64,000 bases of DNA, taken from Turritopsis dohrnii. Taxonomy: Eukaryota > Cnidaria > Hydrozoa > Anthoathecata > Oceaniidae. Where the stretch lies: NCBI GenBank assembly GCA_027922465.2, contig BQMF02000121.1, positions 806,001-870,000 on the forward strand, in the 5' to 3' direction. The position numbers were made by a program, and so were the translations under genes. How positions within the stretch are numbered: position 1 is the stretch's first letter; the number at the start of each line of letters is the position of its first letter. The notes under the pieces were generated by a model. The model made no database searches, was not told the origin of the DNA, and saw only the letters and a program-made list of their open reading frames with translations. Positions 45,146-56,332 of the stretch are shown here, piece by piece.

Positions 45146-45487
45146 AAAGGCCGACCTCCACTTGTGCGATTTTGCCCGTACGTACGTACACGGCCAGTTC
45201 TGTGCATGTTCAGTGACAACTATTGCTCAACTTTGTTGGCCGTTGACGGCCAGATTTTGTGCGCTTGGAAGTTGGATTCAATTCTACTTTTTTAGGCCAC
45301 CACGTGGCCATCTGGCATGCGAGTCAAACAAATTTCAAGAAAAATGCAAACATTGCAAAAAATTTTAAACATTGCGAAAAAAAGAAACACTCAACACCTG
45401 GAGTTTCTTTATTAACTGGAGATTCAAATTAGGTGGCCGCGCGGCGCCGAGCGGACGTATTGGCTTCTTTTTCGATTGGTTTTGACG

Positions 45488-46073
45488 TCACAAGTTGTTT
45501 AATATAAATTTGTTCTGGTGACGGCACTTCGCTACGAGTTCATCACGCTTCTTCAGGAGGTTTCTGTCCCCGCTTTTTTCCAGTATCAGAAGCTTCACAT
45601 TTAAACATAGGTTGCACTTTCCTGTCGAAGGATTGTACGGCCGGCATTTCTTTCTGATCTTCCATGATATTGTTGGTGATTCATTTCTGTTTTTTAATCT
45701 CCAAACTTCCTTTGAGAGTTCAGTGTCTTTTTCATATCTGTTATGGTTGAACGATTTCTTGTGGTTTGCGAAGCGCCTTTTGAATGTTCCCTCACATAGA
45801 CCGATGTAAGATTTTGTGGGATAATTTGGAACATTTGATGTTACGGTTGCCTCGTATACAATGTTCTCGGTGAGACATTCATTGTTCAATGGACACTGAT
45901 CTTTTTTTATGCAATTTTGTCACGTGGTTTCGTTCTTCGAGGACAGTTTTGTTGTGGCTGTTGATTATCGAGTTGACGTTTGGCATGCAACTGTAACTGA
46001 TTTTCAGGGTGTTACAGTTGAAAATCTTTCTGTACTTGTGGTTATGTGGGAAATGTTTGTCAACGAGATTAAC
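45488..46073 (-). pseudogene. Penelope-like element C-terminal fragment: GIY-YIG endonuclease
   Basis: After a linker (VSYSCMPNVNSIINSHNKTV, then CPLNNECL) comes a GIY-YIG module with KSYIGLCEGTFKRRFANHKK and SFNHNRYEKDTELSKEVW, then a Cys cluster (CRPYNPSTGKCNLCL), ending KCRHQNKFILNNL-stop. This matches the C-terminal endonuclease of Penelope-like retroelements, which nicks target DNA. The RT domain is absent: the fragment lies wholly inside TIR element A, so it appears captured or trapped. The upstream linker needs a frame change near 45.9 kb. Confidence 0.75.
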
Positions 46074-46599
46074 CTGTTATATAACCTGTTATATACGTAT
46101 TTTTTTATTGTCTTTTATCATGAGACTAAGTCCATAACGGGAGCATTAGATTCAATAAAAGATCACTGACGACAGATGACCAGATTATTAAAACAAAACG
46201 ATATAGAAATGTAAACTTATTGGATATTTTTCGGAAACTTTTTATTTCGATTTAGCGTAGTAACAAAGTCCCCCAGTCAAAAAACAAAATGGCGCATACC
46301 GATGTGAAAAATATAAACAAAACTTTTTAACAGCGATAACGGTACTCCATTTAGAATCCAAAAATCGATTTTTTTAGAATCTAAATTTCGATTTCGAATT
46401 TTAGAAGCTAAATTTCGATTTTTTAGAAGCTAAATTTCGATTTCGATTTCGATTTTTTGAAGCTAATTTCGATTTTAAAAAATCGAAATTTCAATTTAAA
46501 TCGAAATTTAGCTTGTTATCCTTTTCTCATAAACTGTCGCATTAATGTATACATGTTATCTTTCAATCTCATTTACAATATGGTTTACAAGTATGGATA

Positions 46600-46870
46600 C
46601 ATAGCAAAAATAAATAATGCAAAAAGTTCGATCACTCCAAAATAAAGCCTTGAAAATTATACACTTTGACCAGTTTCACTCTCATAGAACTAGATTTGCT
46701 AGTACAAGTATTGTAGTGCTATCTTCCCAGACAGTAACATATGGCACCAATTCTATAACCTGAAATTGTGCTCGTAATTGGAATATGATGCAACTAAAAT
46801 TGAAAAAAGACTTCCAATCAAATGAATCGAGAACTTCTTTATATAAATATTTCATAGATAGCTATACTTG
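46600..46870 (+). pseudogene. LINE ORF2 C-terminal remnant
   Basis: Translated text LKIIHFDQFHSHRTRFASTS followed by IVVLSSQTVTYGTNSIT, a stop and WNMMQLKLKKDFQ, then SLYKYFIDSYT-stop. It resembles the C-terminal end of LINE polymerases (fRTRxAS...KTxYGxNSIxY...WN...FK..L..YY). It is short, has an in-frame stop, and is unrelated to the neighbouring elements. Confidence 0.45.
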
Positions 46871-47843
46871 ATGCTGATTATATTTTGATTATTTTCTTCT
46901 TCAACCATATACCTTGCTCCTAATTGTTGTGATGCTATGATTCCTGTGAGCTTGCGGTAGAGACACTGTCACCAGATGTGATTCCTAATTCTTCTTATGT
47001 AAAATTAATTCATTTAGAACCAACTTTTATCAACTGGTAAACATTGCATATAAAATTGCCTACAGGGTTTATTTGGCTTTCTTTTGGTATAAAATGGCCA
47101 ACATGTCAAAAGGAAGTCCAGAAATCATGTGTTCCTAATTTAGAGTTTTCAGTTTTCGCAAAAATGCAGTGGTAAATATCCACTTTCCAATGGTTGAAAG
47201 TACGTGAATAGTCTCCCTCGTATGAAGTAACAAGATTATACACTGTCTGCTGGCCAATAAAACTGGGCAGGCCAAAGAACACTAAAATCCCTTGTTTGAG
47301 GTATAGTATCACTCAATTGCGGGATCCCTCGTTTGCTTGATGTGCCTACCTGAAGTAAAGATGCATGCCATGCTTTGAAAACCTGTTTTCCATAAATGCT
47401 TAGTAGATAATTTGTGGTTCAATTTTACAAGCTTCTGTTACAGCATATTTAACAAAAATTTCCATACTGAAAAGCCATACTTTTTATTATTTTGTATTCA
47501 ATTTGTATTTTACAGATAAAGACATGAAAATCAAAGATTTGTAAAAACAAGTGTTGTTTTTTTTTCTGCCTTAATTTGTACACTGTAATTCACTACAACG
47601 TGTCATTTAAAAACTTTGGACAAGCTTAAAAATATTTATTCCCATTTTGTTTTTTTTCTTATCACCCTAAACTTTTCAAATACTGAGGGCTTGCCAAGAT
47701 TGAAGAGGGCTGATGTTGTATCACAATCACTAGCATTATAAGTAAATGGTAAAATCTTCACAATATCAAGGGTAAGATCACCAAAGACTTTTTAATATAG
47801 ATATATATAATCTGTATCTGTACTCTGTATCTGTTACCATCAA
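46871..47843. other. no recognisable gene
   Basis: AT-rich spacer between the LINE remnant and the Penelope-like element. It may include part of the latter's 5' region. Confidence 0.4.
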
Positions 47844-49578
47844 ATGGAGAATATAAATTTTGCTTACTCTTTGAAAAACATACCAACACCTGATCATAAT
47901 ACTTACAAGTTAAAACTTATTGATAAAATAGAAGCCGTTATCAAACGAATGCGCTGGAAAATGTACTGGATTAACAACAAGATTGAAGGTAAGAACTTAC
48001 CAAAAGAAACGTTTGGTTTTAAAAGCAAGAACACACCACCTTGTCGCGAGTTACAAAAATTCGAATCAGATTTACTAGACATTTTTGAATTGACAGTTTC
48101 TCGTAATAACAACGATGATTTTCAACAAAAAATGAAAAGTGATATTACGAGCATTGTACAATCCGATAAGGTTTATGTGTTTGCAGACAAGACCTCCAAC
48201 ATTTATACGATGACACCAGAAAACCATCGCAAGATATTGAAGGAAAACGTCTCTAAAATGTACCAAAAAGCACCACCACTTCTAGAAATTGTTACTAATT
48301 CTGAAGCAAAAGTAATCGCATCTTCCTACAGCGTAGAAAATCGCGCAGAAATACTTGCAAAGTCATCTGCATTTGTCACATTGATAGACCATAAGGAACA
48401 CTTCCATCGAAACCATCCTTGTCGCCTCATCAATCCGTGTAAAAGTGAACTAGGGGCAATCAGTAAACACGTTCTAGATCGTGTAAATTCTTTCTTACGA
48501 CAAAAGTTAAATCTAAACCAATGGAAAACACCGATCAAGTCGTGGAATGGTTTTCCTCCATCAACAACAAAATGTTGTGTACTTTTATCCAAATGGACAT
48601 TAGGAATTCTACCCATCGATTACTAAAAAAACGTTAGATGATGCTTTAAATTTCGCTAAAAGTCATACAACAATCACCGATAAAGAAGCCAGAACCATCT
48701 TACATTGCAGAAAATCTCTCCTGTTCTTCAACGATGAGGCATGGAAAAAGAAGGACAACCATGATTGTTTTAATGTCACTATGGGCAGCTTCGACGGTGC
48801 CAAAATTTGTGAGCTCATTGGCATTTTTATTCTACACAATATGTCTTCAATTATTAATAAAGCAGATGTAGGATTGTATCGTGATGATGGATTAATATTA
48901 CTTAGAAACACAAGCAATAGAGTGGCTGATTCCAAACGAAAAGAAATTATAAAACTGTTTAAAAATATTGGATTTGATATCGACATCAACATTAATATGA
49001 AAACAGTTGACTTTCTGGACGTGACTTTAGACTTGATTTCAGGCACATTCAGACCATATAAAAAGCCAAACGACCAACTCCAGTACATCCACACATCGTC
49101 TAATCATCCAGAAAACATATTGAAACAGCTACCAACCTCAATCACCGAAAGACTCTCGAAAAACTCTTCAAATGAAATGGTATTCAACCAAAGCTAAACC
49201 AGAATATGAAGAAGCTCTCAGAAACAGTGGTTACAAAAACATCAATATGAAGTTTTCAAAAAAAAGCTGAAACATGTCAGACGTAGGAAGCGTAATATTA
49301 TATCGTTCAATCCACCTTAAAGCAAAAATGTTGCCAAAGATCATTTCTAAAGCTCCTACCGAAACACTTCACCAAAGAAAACAATCTTCTGGAATATTTT
49401 AACAAAAATAACGTTAAAGTGAGCTACAGCTGTGCCGAAAACATGGGCTCCATCATAAAATCACACAACAAGAAAGTATCTTCACATTCAGATGTACAAG
49501 TTCCTTGTTGCAACTGCCGAGACAAATCGAAGTGCCCCTTGAAAGGAAATTGCAGAATCTCTTCAGTCACATACAAAT
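47844..49578 (+). pseudogene. Penelope-like element reverse transcriptase, frameshifted, lacking GIY-YIG
   Basis: N-terminal region 47844-48530, then RT motifs: SSAFVTLIDHKEHFHRNHPC, RLINPCKSELGAISKHVLDR and, after frame changes near 48535 and 48610, FIQMDI / EFYPSITKKTL. FNVTMGSFDGAKICELIG follows, then the catalytic box GLYRDDGLILL, VDFLDVTLDLISGTF and the SNHPENILKQLP region. The linker VSYSCAENMGSIIKSHNK with CCNCRDKSKCPLKGNC precedes what should be the GIY-YIG domain, but at SSVTYKC (49578) the sequence runs into TIR element B and no endonuclease follows beyond it. An intact copy would use its YRDD RT for target-primed reverse transcription. Confidence 0.8.
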
Positions 49579-50389
49579 GTGACAGTTTATGGGAAAAGGA
49601 TAACAAGCTAAATTTAGAATTAAATCGAAATTTAGATTCTCAATAATCGAAATTTAGATTCTAAAAAAATCGATTTTAGGATTCTAAATGAATCACTTTT
49701 TCGATTCTAGTGTATGTTTTTGGAGTACCGTTATCGCTGTTAAAAAGTTTTGTTTATATTTTTCACATTGGTATGCGCCATTTTTTTTTTTGACCGGGGG
49801 ACTTTGTTACTTCGCTAAATCGAAATAAAAAGTTTCCGAAAAACATTTTTTACTTTGTTGATAAATCTCCAACAAGTTTACATTTCTATATCGTTTTGTT
49901 TTAATAATCTGTCGTCAGTGATCTTTTATTGAATCTAATGCTCCCGTTATGGACTTCGTCTCATGATAAAAGACAATAGAAAAATACGTATATAACAGGT
50001 TATATACTTTTATTAAAATTAAGGTGAGTGTAACAAAAGTTGTTAGAATATTTTCATTTGTCTCTCCTCCTTTGAACCAAAAAAAATTTTTTTTAAGGCC
50101 GACCTCCACTTGTGCGTACGATACCAATAAAACTTTACGTGATTAGCAGTCACACAAAAAAGCATAACATACGGTTTAGTATTCCCATTATTATAATGAA
50201 TCATTTACAATGACAACAAAATTTTATTTACGTAACACTTCTTCTTATGATTAACATCGATTCTGGTTAAGAAATCGATTTTCTGATTTATGAAAGGAAA
50301 TTCTAAATTTAGATTCTTTTAAAATCGAAATTTAGCTTTTAAAAAATCGAAATTTAGCTTCTAAAAATCCTTTTCCCATAAACCGTCAC
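49579..50389. mobile_element. non-autonomous TIR element B, deletion derivative of element A
   Basis: The TIRs GTGAC(A/G)GTTTATGGGAAAAG are as in element A. The left 430 bp is homologous to the reverse complement of 46.08-46.54 kb (including CTAATGCTCCCGTTATGGAC and ATACGTATATAACAGGTTAT). The right 290 bp is homologous to the reverse complement of 44.26-44.66 kb. The 1.4-kb middle of A is missing apart from a short AAGGCCGACCTCCACTTGTG piece (45.15 kb in A). It interrupts the Penelope-like linker region. Confidence 0.8.
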
Positions 50390-50736
50390 ATATATATAAA
50401 ACGTATGACTGGACGCATTCATGATTCATTACCAAAATCAATTTGGCAAAAAAGTGCCTTGCACGCCGAATCTTTCTTCTGGCAAGTTCGCGTTCCAATT
50501 TTTACTTTTTATGCCGCACTTGAAAAAAATGAAAAAAATTATGTAACTACTCAATCATGAGCGTTTTTTAATTGAACCATGGACCAATATAAGTTCTGGC
50601 AGCCTGCAAGCCAGCTGACCAAAAAAAAAGAAAAAGCTAATAAGACATCTTTCTACACCTGGATATTATATAGTGTAAATTGGATGTACAATGTAACTAA
50701 TAGGAGAAAAAATTGAATTTTGTAAATGTTTTTTAG

Positions 50737-53700
50737 GAGAAGGATGTTTCAGAAAACATGTTCGAGCTGTCAGATAATATAGGCACTCCGATTTATTCCA
50801 CTGAAATTGATGTGACATGGATTTTTTTGATGGGATTAGCATCAGCAGTACGATTATACTGCTTAGGCTTACCATCATCAGTTGTGTAAGTATATTTTCT
50901 AAATTATATTCGTTTTTTTCACTGATTTCATGGAAAAAATTCATAAACAGATTTAAACTGTACTTTTCCAGCTTTTCTTTTACTCCTGAATCTCCTTCCT
51001 GACTTACTGTCTTATATTAATTATATACAAAAACATTTAACACTGTAAATAATGACAAACTTGACTGAATTCGAATATTTATACACTCTTGCTCCTTTCC
51101 TCTTCATTGTTTTGCTTGTTTATGCCCTTCATGAAACTACAACGACTTATCACTAGGAATCAGGAAAGAGATGCGATGAAGCAATAGGCAACCTGCAGTA
51201 TTTATCACTAATGCAGACTTTGCAGAAGTTATTGCCTTGATTTCAAACTGCAATTTCAAAATTAACTATAGCATTATACTCAATCAGTATATTAATATCT
51301 GATTCTCTGTCTGTTTGTTTGTTTGTTTGTCTGTCAAGCACAATAGTAGATGTGAGCCGTGAGAGAGAATTCCTTTTCTTGTGTGCGACATCAGTATGAA
51401 GCCACTCGATTGAGACCCAAATGGACCGAACGTTTAGGGAAAATTATCTCGATAACCAATGGGGATAACTGACGTTTTTTGGGGTCTGTGACACAGTCGA
51501 ATGAGTGACGAACAATTTGAACCTTTTTTTGGGTGGGACGGGTCTATAACGTCATCAAAATCTTTGATCAACGATATCTCTGTAACGGTTGGTCGTAGCA
51601 AAATGACCCCATACATCTTTTGATCAGTTTTTCGAGCTCTACGACATGGGTACACTTTCCGTTGCCAATTCCTTAATGTTATTAGGAAGAAGGAGGAGGG
51701 GGGGGGGGGGGGTATTTTTTGTATTAGTCAAAATAAAGAAGTTGTTTTTTGTTTTAATGCAATCATTTTTTATAGTTTGCAATGCTTTAGTGTTGAATTC
51801 GAATGTTTGGAATTTCAAAAATACGTTTCATGTTTGTTTGTTTGTTTTGTTTTGTTTTTTGTTTTTTTTTCTTTTCAGTTTCTTTGTTGTTTTTTTTTGT
51901 TTCTTTTTTGTTGTTATTGTTATTTTTTTGTTTATTTGTTGTTGTTGTTTTTTTTTTTTTGGGGGGGGGGTGTTGGTGGTGGTGTGGGGTATATCTGCCA
52001 AGCATGACATCACACAAGGGGGTCTTATATTAAACAGCTTTAAAGTCACTCTATCTTTGTTTCTTTTTTCACAATATCAACGTATATGCTCTTATTCTGA
52101 AGAACTCCTGCAAGAAGGATCTTCAAACTGTGATTTCATGAAATGTGACATGTGTTCGATCAAGGTTCTACGTAACAAACACGGCATTAAAAATTTTATA
52201 CGGCTGGTTTCTTTAATACACCAATGCTTAAACAAGAAAATTGGCGAATTGGTAAATCATCGTCCCACTTCCTCATTCTTAGTACCTTTCAATTGCCATT
52301 GAAAAAACCTTTTGTTTTGAAATTATCAAACAACGATTTTATTTCTTTGGTGGGCCCAGATAATAAGCAATTTGAATGATAAAAATTTATACTCATGCAC
52401 ACTATGTAAAAACTGTCCATCGAAAAGTTATTTATAACTTTTATGGTGAACAGTAGCTTTTTGAATTATAAAACAGGTCAACTAAACACAGGTGTGTGTG
52501 TCACCACTTAAAACTGTTGATTCAAAAATCATAGCTTGAAGACTCCGCGGAGCTCTAGATTGGCGGAGAATCTCAGTAGGCTAAATGCTTTACAAACGAT
52601 CCGAAGGTGATGGATGAAATGTACAAAATGGAGATTTTAAATGTTTTATAAATCTTTTGAGTTTCAAATTGATAGGATTGAGTTTCTACTACCGTTATAC
52701 AGTAGTAAAAGGGCTTGGAAATATGCCTGAATTCCATTAGCAAGGATTTAAAAGGATTTCAAAGAATTGGTCATGCTTAAATTGGGAAAACTCTGCCCAA
52801 AAAAGGGATTTTCACTGAAAATAAGAACTTGAGCATAAAATTTAATCAAAATAGTCACTCTATAAAATAAAAGTGTGACACACTCGCTATTAAATATATA
52901 AGATGGGTATAAATTCTTCATTCTTTTTCCAAATTCATTCTTCTTCAAATTCATTAGTAGTCTTTGATTCTCGAAAAATGTATTGATGCAATTTTTTGTT
53001 TATTGGATAGGTTTGATGAAGTTCATTTTGGTCGGTTTACTTCTTACTTCATGCAGAATAAGTTCTTTTTTGATGTCCATCCTCCTTTGGGAAAACTTTT
53101 ATTGGCACTGTCAGGTAAGTAATTGCTATTTTAAGTTTTTTATTCCAGTTGTATTGTTTAGGTTGAAGAAGTACATATAATTACCTGATTTTGTTTATTA
53201 ACTATCCACTGATGAAATGTTTAATATTGTTTAGGTTATTTGAGTGGCTTTGATGGAAAATTTGAATTCAATGAGATTGGTCAAGGTAAGATATTCTCTC
53301 TGCCTTATGTAGTGCCTGAGGATTCAGCTGAAAATGCCAAAATCAAAGTGCTTTCCTTGATAATTCTTAATAAAAAAAGTACCATACTAATGGGTTTATG
53401 AAGTGTGAAAAGATTTAATTGTATGTTATGCTTAAATGAATTCCTAGATATCCCTGCAGATCAAATGCATCATGTCTACTATTTGAGATTGGTTCCTGCG
53501 TTATTTGGCATTTTGATAGTTCCAATAATCTATAAGGTATTACTGATTATCAACTTCATTTTCAGGATGTATTTCAGAATTTAAGTATCATAAGTTTGAG
53601 CATTATGCAAAGAGGTTAAGCGTGCGTTCAATTTAAAATGGCTTACACACACAGTAAAGAGTCATTAAAAGCATGGTGCACAATGAAAATAAGCACACTG

Positions 53701-53908
53701 ATTGAACACGTTAATTTTCTTTACTTAAGAAAAAAATACTTTTCTAATTCTGATACCTAGATAAAAACCTTTCTAATGCTGTTTAAAGCAGAATGAGTTC
53801 ACACTTATAAATCTAATTTATAAGTCCCTGCTATTGCCTTTCAGATCATCCTTGAATTGGGATGTTCTTATTGGTTTGCTGTTTTTGGTGGAATTCTTTT
53901 TTGTTTTG
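50737..53908 (+). CDS. protein O-mannosyltransferase (PMT/POMT family), 5' exons
   Basis: In-phase exons are 50737-50885, 53011-53114, 53235-53285, 53448-53536 and 53845-53908. The joined text has a TM segment ([20 protein letters not shown]), then [74 protein letters not shown] and [22 protein letters not shown] (with the Asp-Glu pair after TM1) and [12 protein letters not shown] are hallmark PMT/GT39 motifs. The enzyme transfers mannose from dolichyl-phosphate-mannose to Ser/Thr in the ER membrane. The first listed exon begins after an acceptor, so at least one 5' exon is probably missing, although an ATG at 50758 is in frame. The MIR domains and C-terminal TMs are not found before the opposite-strand GPCRs at 56.3 kb, so the gene is either truncated or continues with unrecognised exons. 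Confidence 0.8.
50886..53010. other. large intron of the PMT gene, no gene recognised
   Basis: About 2.1 kb between the FDEVHFG exon and its upstream neighbour. It holds a TGTT microsatellite (about 51305-51330) and the G/T-rich low-complexity block at 51.69-51.98 kb. The long open frames there are composition artefacts. Confidence 0.6.
51691..51980. repeat. low-complexity poly-G and T/G-rich block
   Basis: A G run near 51698-51711, then about 150 bp of TTTTG/TTGTT repeats ending in a poly-T and a G run at about 51960-51970. It creates spurious open frames on both strands. Confidence 0.85.
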
Positions 53909-53980
53909 GTAAGTGAAGTTGATGGATTATTGTTATTTTTATTCAAACAATTTCGAATACGTAGGTGTTGATTTTGTGAT

Positions 53981-54436
53981 GCTTTTTTTTTTTTTATAAG
54001 AACCAGTAAAATCTGACCTGAGGCTGGCTGTTCTTATTTTTGGAGCCTTTTTCAGCCTGAATTGTTCTTATTTTGTTTTTTGCTTTAAGAACACAGTTTC
54101 AAATTTCAGCCTCATTTTGTTCTTCTTATTTATGGAACTTCCAGTAAAATAGAAATATTTTTTAAAAACAACTGGCAAAAAGTATGGTTGCTGTTCGGTA
54201 ATGACCCATTCGCACATTTATTGGAGGTGAAAAAAACCCAATAACCTTCTAAACCATTTACCAATGAGAGAATTTGCATCATGAACTGTTCTTATTTTCC
54301 AAGAAAATTCAGGCTCACGCTGTTCTTAATTTCTGGAACAATGATTTGAGCCTCGGGTTGTTCTTATTTTGTTCTTATTTTTTGGCCAAATCTGAGGCTC
54401 GTGTTCTTATAAAATTGTTCTTATAAAAAAAAAAGC
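53981..54436. mobile_element. foldback/MITE with repeated GTTCTTATTTT
   Basis: Ends GC(T)n ATAAGAAC and the inverse GTTCTTAT(A)nGC give an approximately 455-bp inverted-repeat element. GTTCTTATTTTTGG and GAGGCT(G/C) motifs recur in both halves. No ORF. It lies downstream of the last visible PMT exon. Confidence 0.55.
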
Positions 54437-56332
54437 GTGTAGTTGCAAAAACAACTTTCCAATTTGCTACATGAAGTACAGTAATATAAAAGTACAGAAA
54501 ATGGTTGGATGCTCTATAAGGTCTCTGATGATATAAAGCTGCCTCATACACTAAAATGGTTTTATTAATGTTTATGATAACATTTTTCTTTTCTTTTTTT
54601 TCTTGAATGTTAATGTTGAAACCAAAATGTTGAAATACCAGTTATACATAAAATGCAATTATCGACTAATAGGAATGTATGTTGATTTAAATTTTTGTTA
54701 TTTTGAACTAATTTATAATTCCCTCCCTTTTTACAAGTTTTATATACAGTTTGAATGTATTGGATAAGCAGTTTGTAGTTGTTTGTTGTGTAGTTATAAT
54801 TAAATAAAAGACAATGGCTATTGAAAGAAGGCAATATTATTTTAAAATTTTCAAAGAAGGTGTTTCAAATCTTTTCTGTCATAATATCAATCAAAAACTT
54901 TCGACGTTAGTAAAGAGATTTTTACTAATGTTTTAGGGATGTTTTTGAGAGAATTTAACAAACACCTGTTAACACAGTAATGAAATCAGTAACTTATTAG
55001 CTTTACTTTTGATAGTACAAAGATAAGGTTTGCAGGTTGTCGATGGTTTTCAGGTTGTCGATGGTTTGCAGGCTGTCGATGGTTTTCAGAATAAGGTGCA
55101 GCTAATAGTTACTCAATAACAATTTTCTGAGAAATGTTTTGATTAGAATCTCTTAGATCCTTTTTTTTTTGTAATCAATGACAAAATTTGTGACTAGTAT
55201 TTGCTTTGGAAATATTCGCTTTTCATAATCTCATAGTATAATTAACCAAAGTTCTTCAAAATTTAAAGGTGAAAGTGGGCTCTTTTGTCATTATTTTCAA
55301 TACTTTTATAAAAATTGTCTCAAAATTATTAGATAACACACCAGATCATTAAATGCATAATATGCGAACTTAGCACTAGAATGAAAAATATAATTGTTAC
55401 TAGTATCCCGTGTAAAAAATTTTTACGGGCTTTACTTCTGAAAATGACGTCTCAAAAATGGTGTCGAAAAATTAAATCATGGAATAAAAAAACAGAAAGT
55501 GTATCAGTGTTGTAAGTACTGTACTCAACTACTTTTCACTCTGTAAAATAAATTGTATCAATTGAAGATGCAATGCAATGATTCCCCGTGGTTAAAAAAT
55601 CTAACGTCAATACGAAAAAAAACACTCCTCGTCCTTCTTTTAATTAAAAATCTCTAGGTATTCTGGCTAAAGCATTTTTAGTTCACTATCAACACAGGAG
55701 TTCTGAACAGAGAAACTTTTTAATCAGAAGATCTGAAGCACATTAAAATATTCATAATACATCTTTCACAATGCGATATATGCAGCAGTAAAAATAAATT
55801 AATAAAAAATAAATTGTGCATACAGGAAAGCAACAAATAGATTAAAATCGCCGTAGCTGTTCATAAAATCCATACCCCAACGTAAATAACAGCCGAATGT
55901 GGAAGTCGTAAAAGTGTCAAAATATGAATTGTAAACAATTGTAAACGACTTTCTTGTACGAACCCAGAATGTCATGATTAAAAACCATGATATTCATTTC
56001 TTCAATCACGTATTATTGTAAAAGTAATGACGCGGAAACCCTATTCATACTATAAGAAAAACAAAACAAACAAACAAAAATGTTCAAAAGTGTACTTACT
56101 CTAAAAACATCAATAAATCTTTGTGCAATACTTTACGTTGTTGTCTATTGTTTCTTGATCTCACGAATAATCAAAAAACGATCGAATGCAATGCAATGCA
56201 ATGCAATGACCCGAATTTTAGAAAGCGTGAAAAAAGCGGATGCACACTCGTAATTAGTATATAGATATTCAAATTTTACAATTAATATCAGTGAGCAAAA
56301 AATATCTTATCTATTGGAAGAAGTAGTTCTTA
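54437..56332. other. no recognisable gene
   Basis: AT-rich sequence. It includes the tandem repeat at 55027-55090 and an ATGCA-type pentamer run ((TGCAA)n) near 56186-56207. No PMT exon is recognised. Confidence 0.45.
55027..55090. repeat. tandem repeat, 18-19-bp unit
   Basis: About 3.5 copies of GGTTTGCAGGTTGTCGAT with T/G and C/T variants (GGTTTTCAGGTTGTCGAT, GGTTTGCAGGCTGTCGAT). Confidence 0.85.

Larger units (their letters stand above)
44256..46540. mobile_element. non-autonomous TIR element A with AAATTTCGATTTT arrays
   Basis: The TIR is GTGACGGTTTATGGGAAAAG followed by GATAACAAGCTAAATTTCGATT, at 44256 and inverse at 46540. The terminal about 250 bp on both sides are built of AAATTTCGATTTT / AGAAGCTAAATTTCG repeats. 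The interior holds the shared promoter-like module (about 44.93-45.14 kb) and a Penelope-like GIY-YIG gene fragment (45488-46073). A shorter relative with the same ends is at 49579-50389. No clear TSD. Confidence 0.8.

Noticed and set aside
51646..52302. Long plus-strand open frame with phenylalanine/leucine-rich membrane-like protein
   Set aside because: Produced by the T/G-rich low-complexity block; the mirror frames give Lys/Thr/Asn homopolymers. No real domain.
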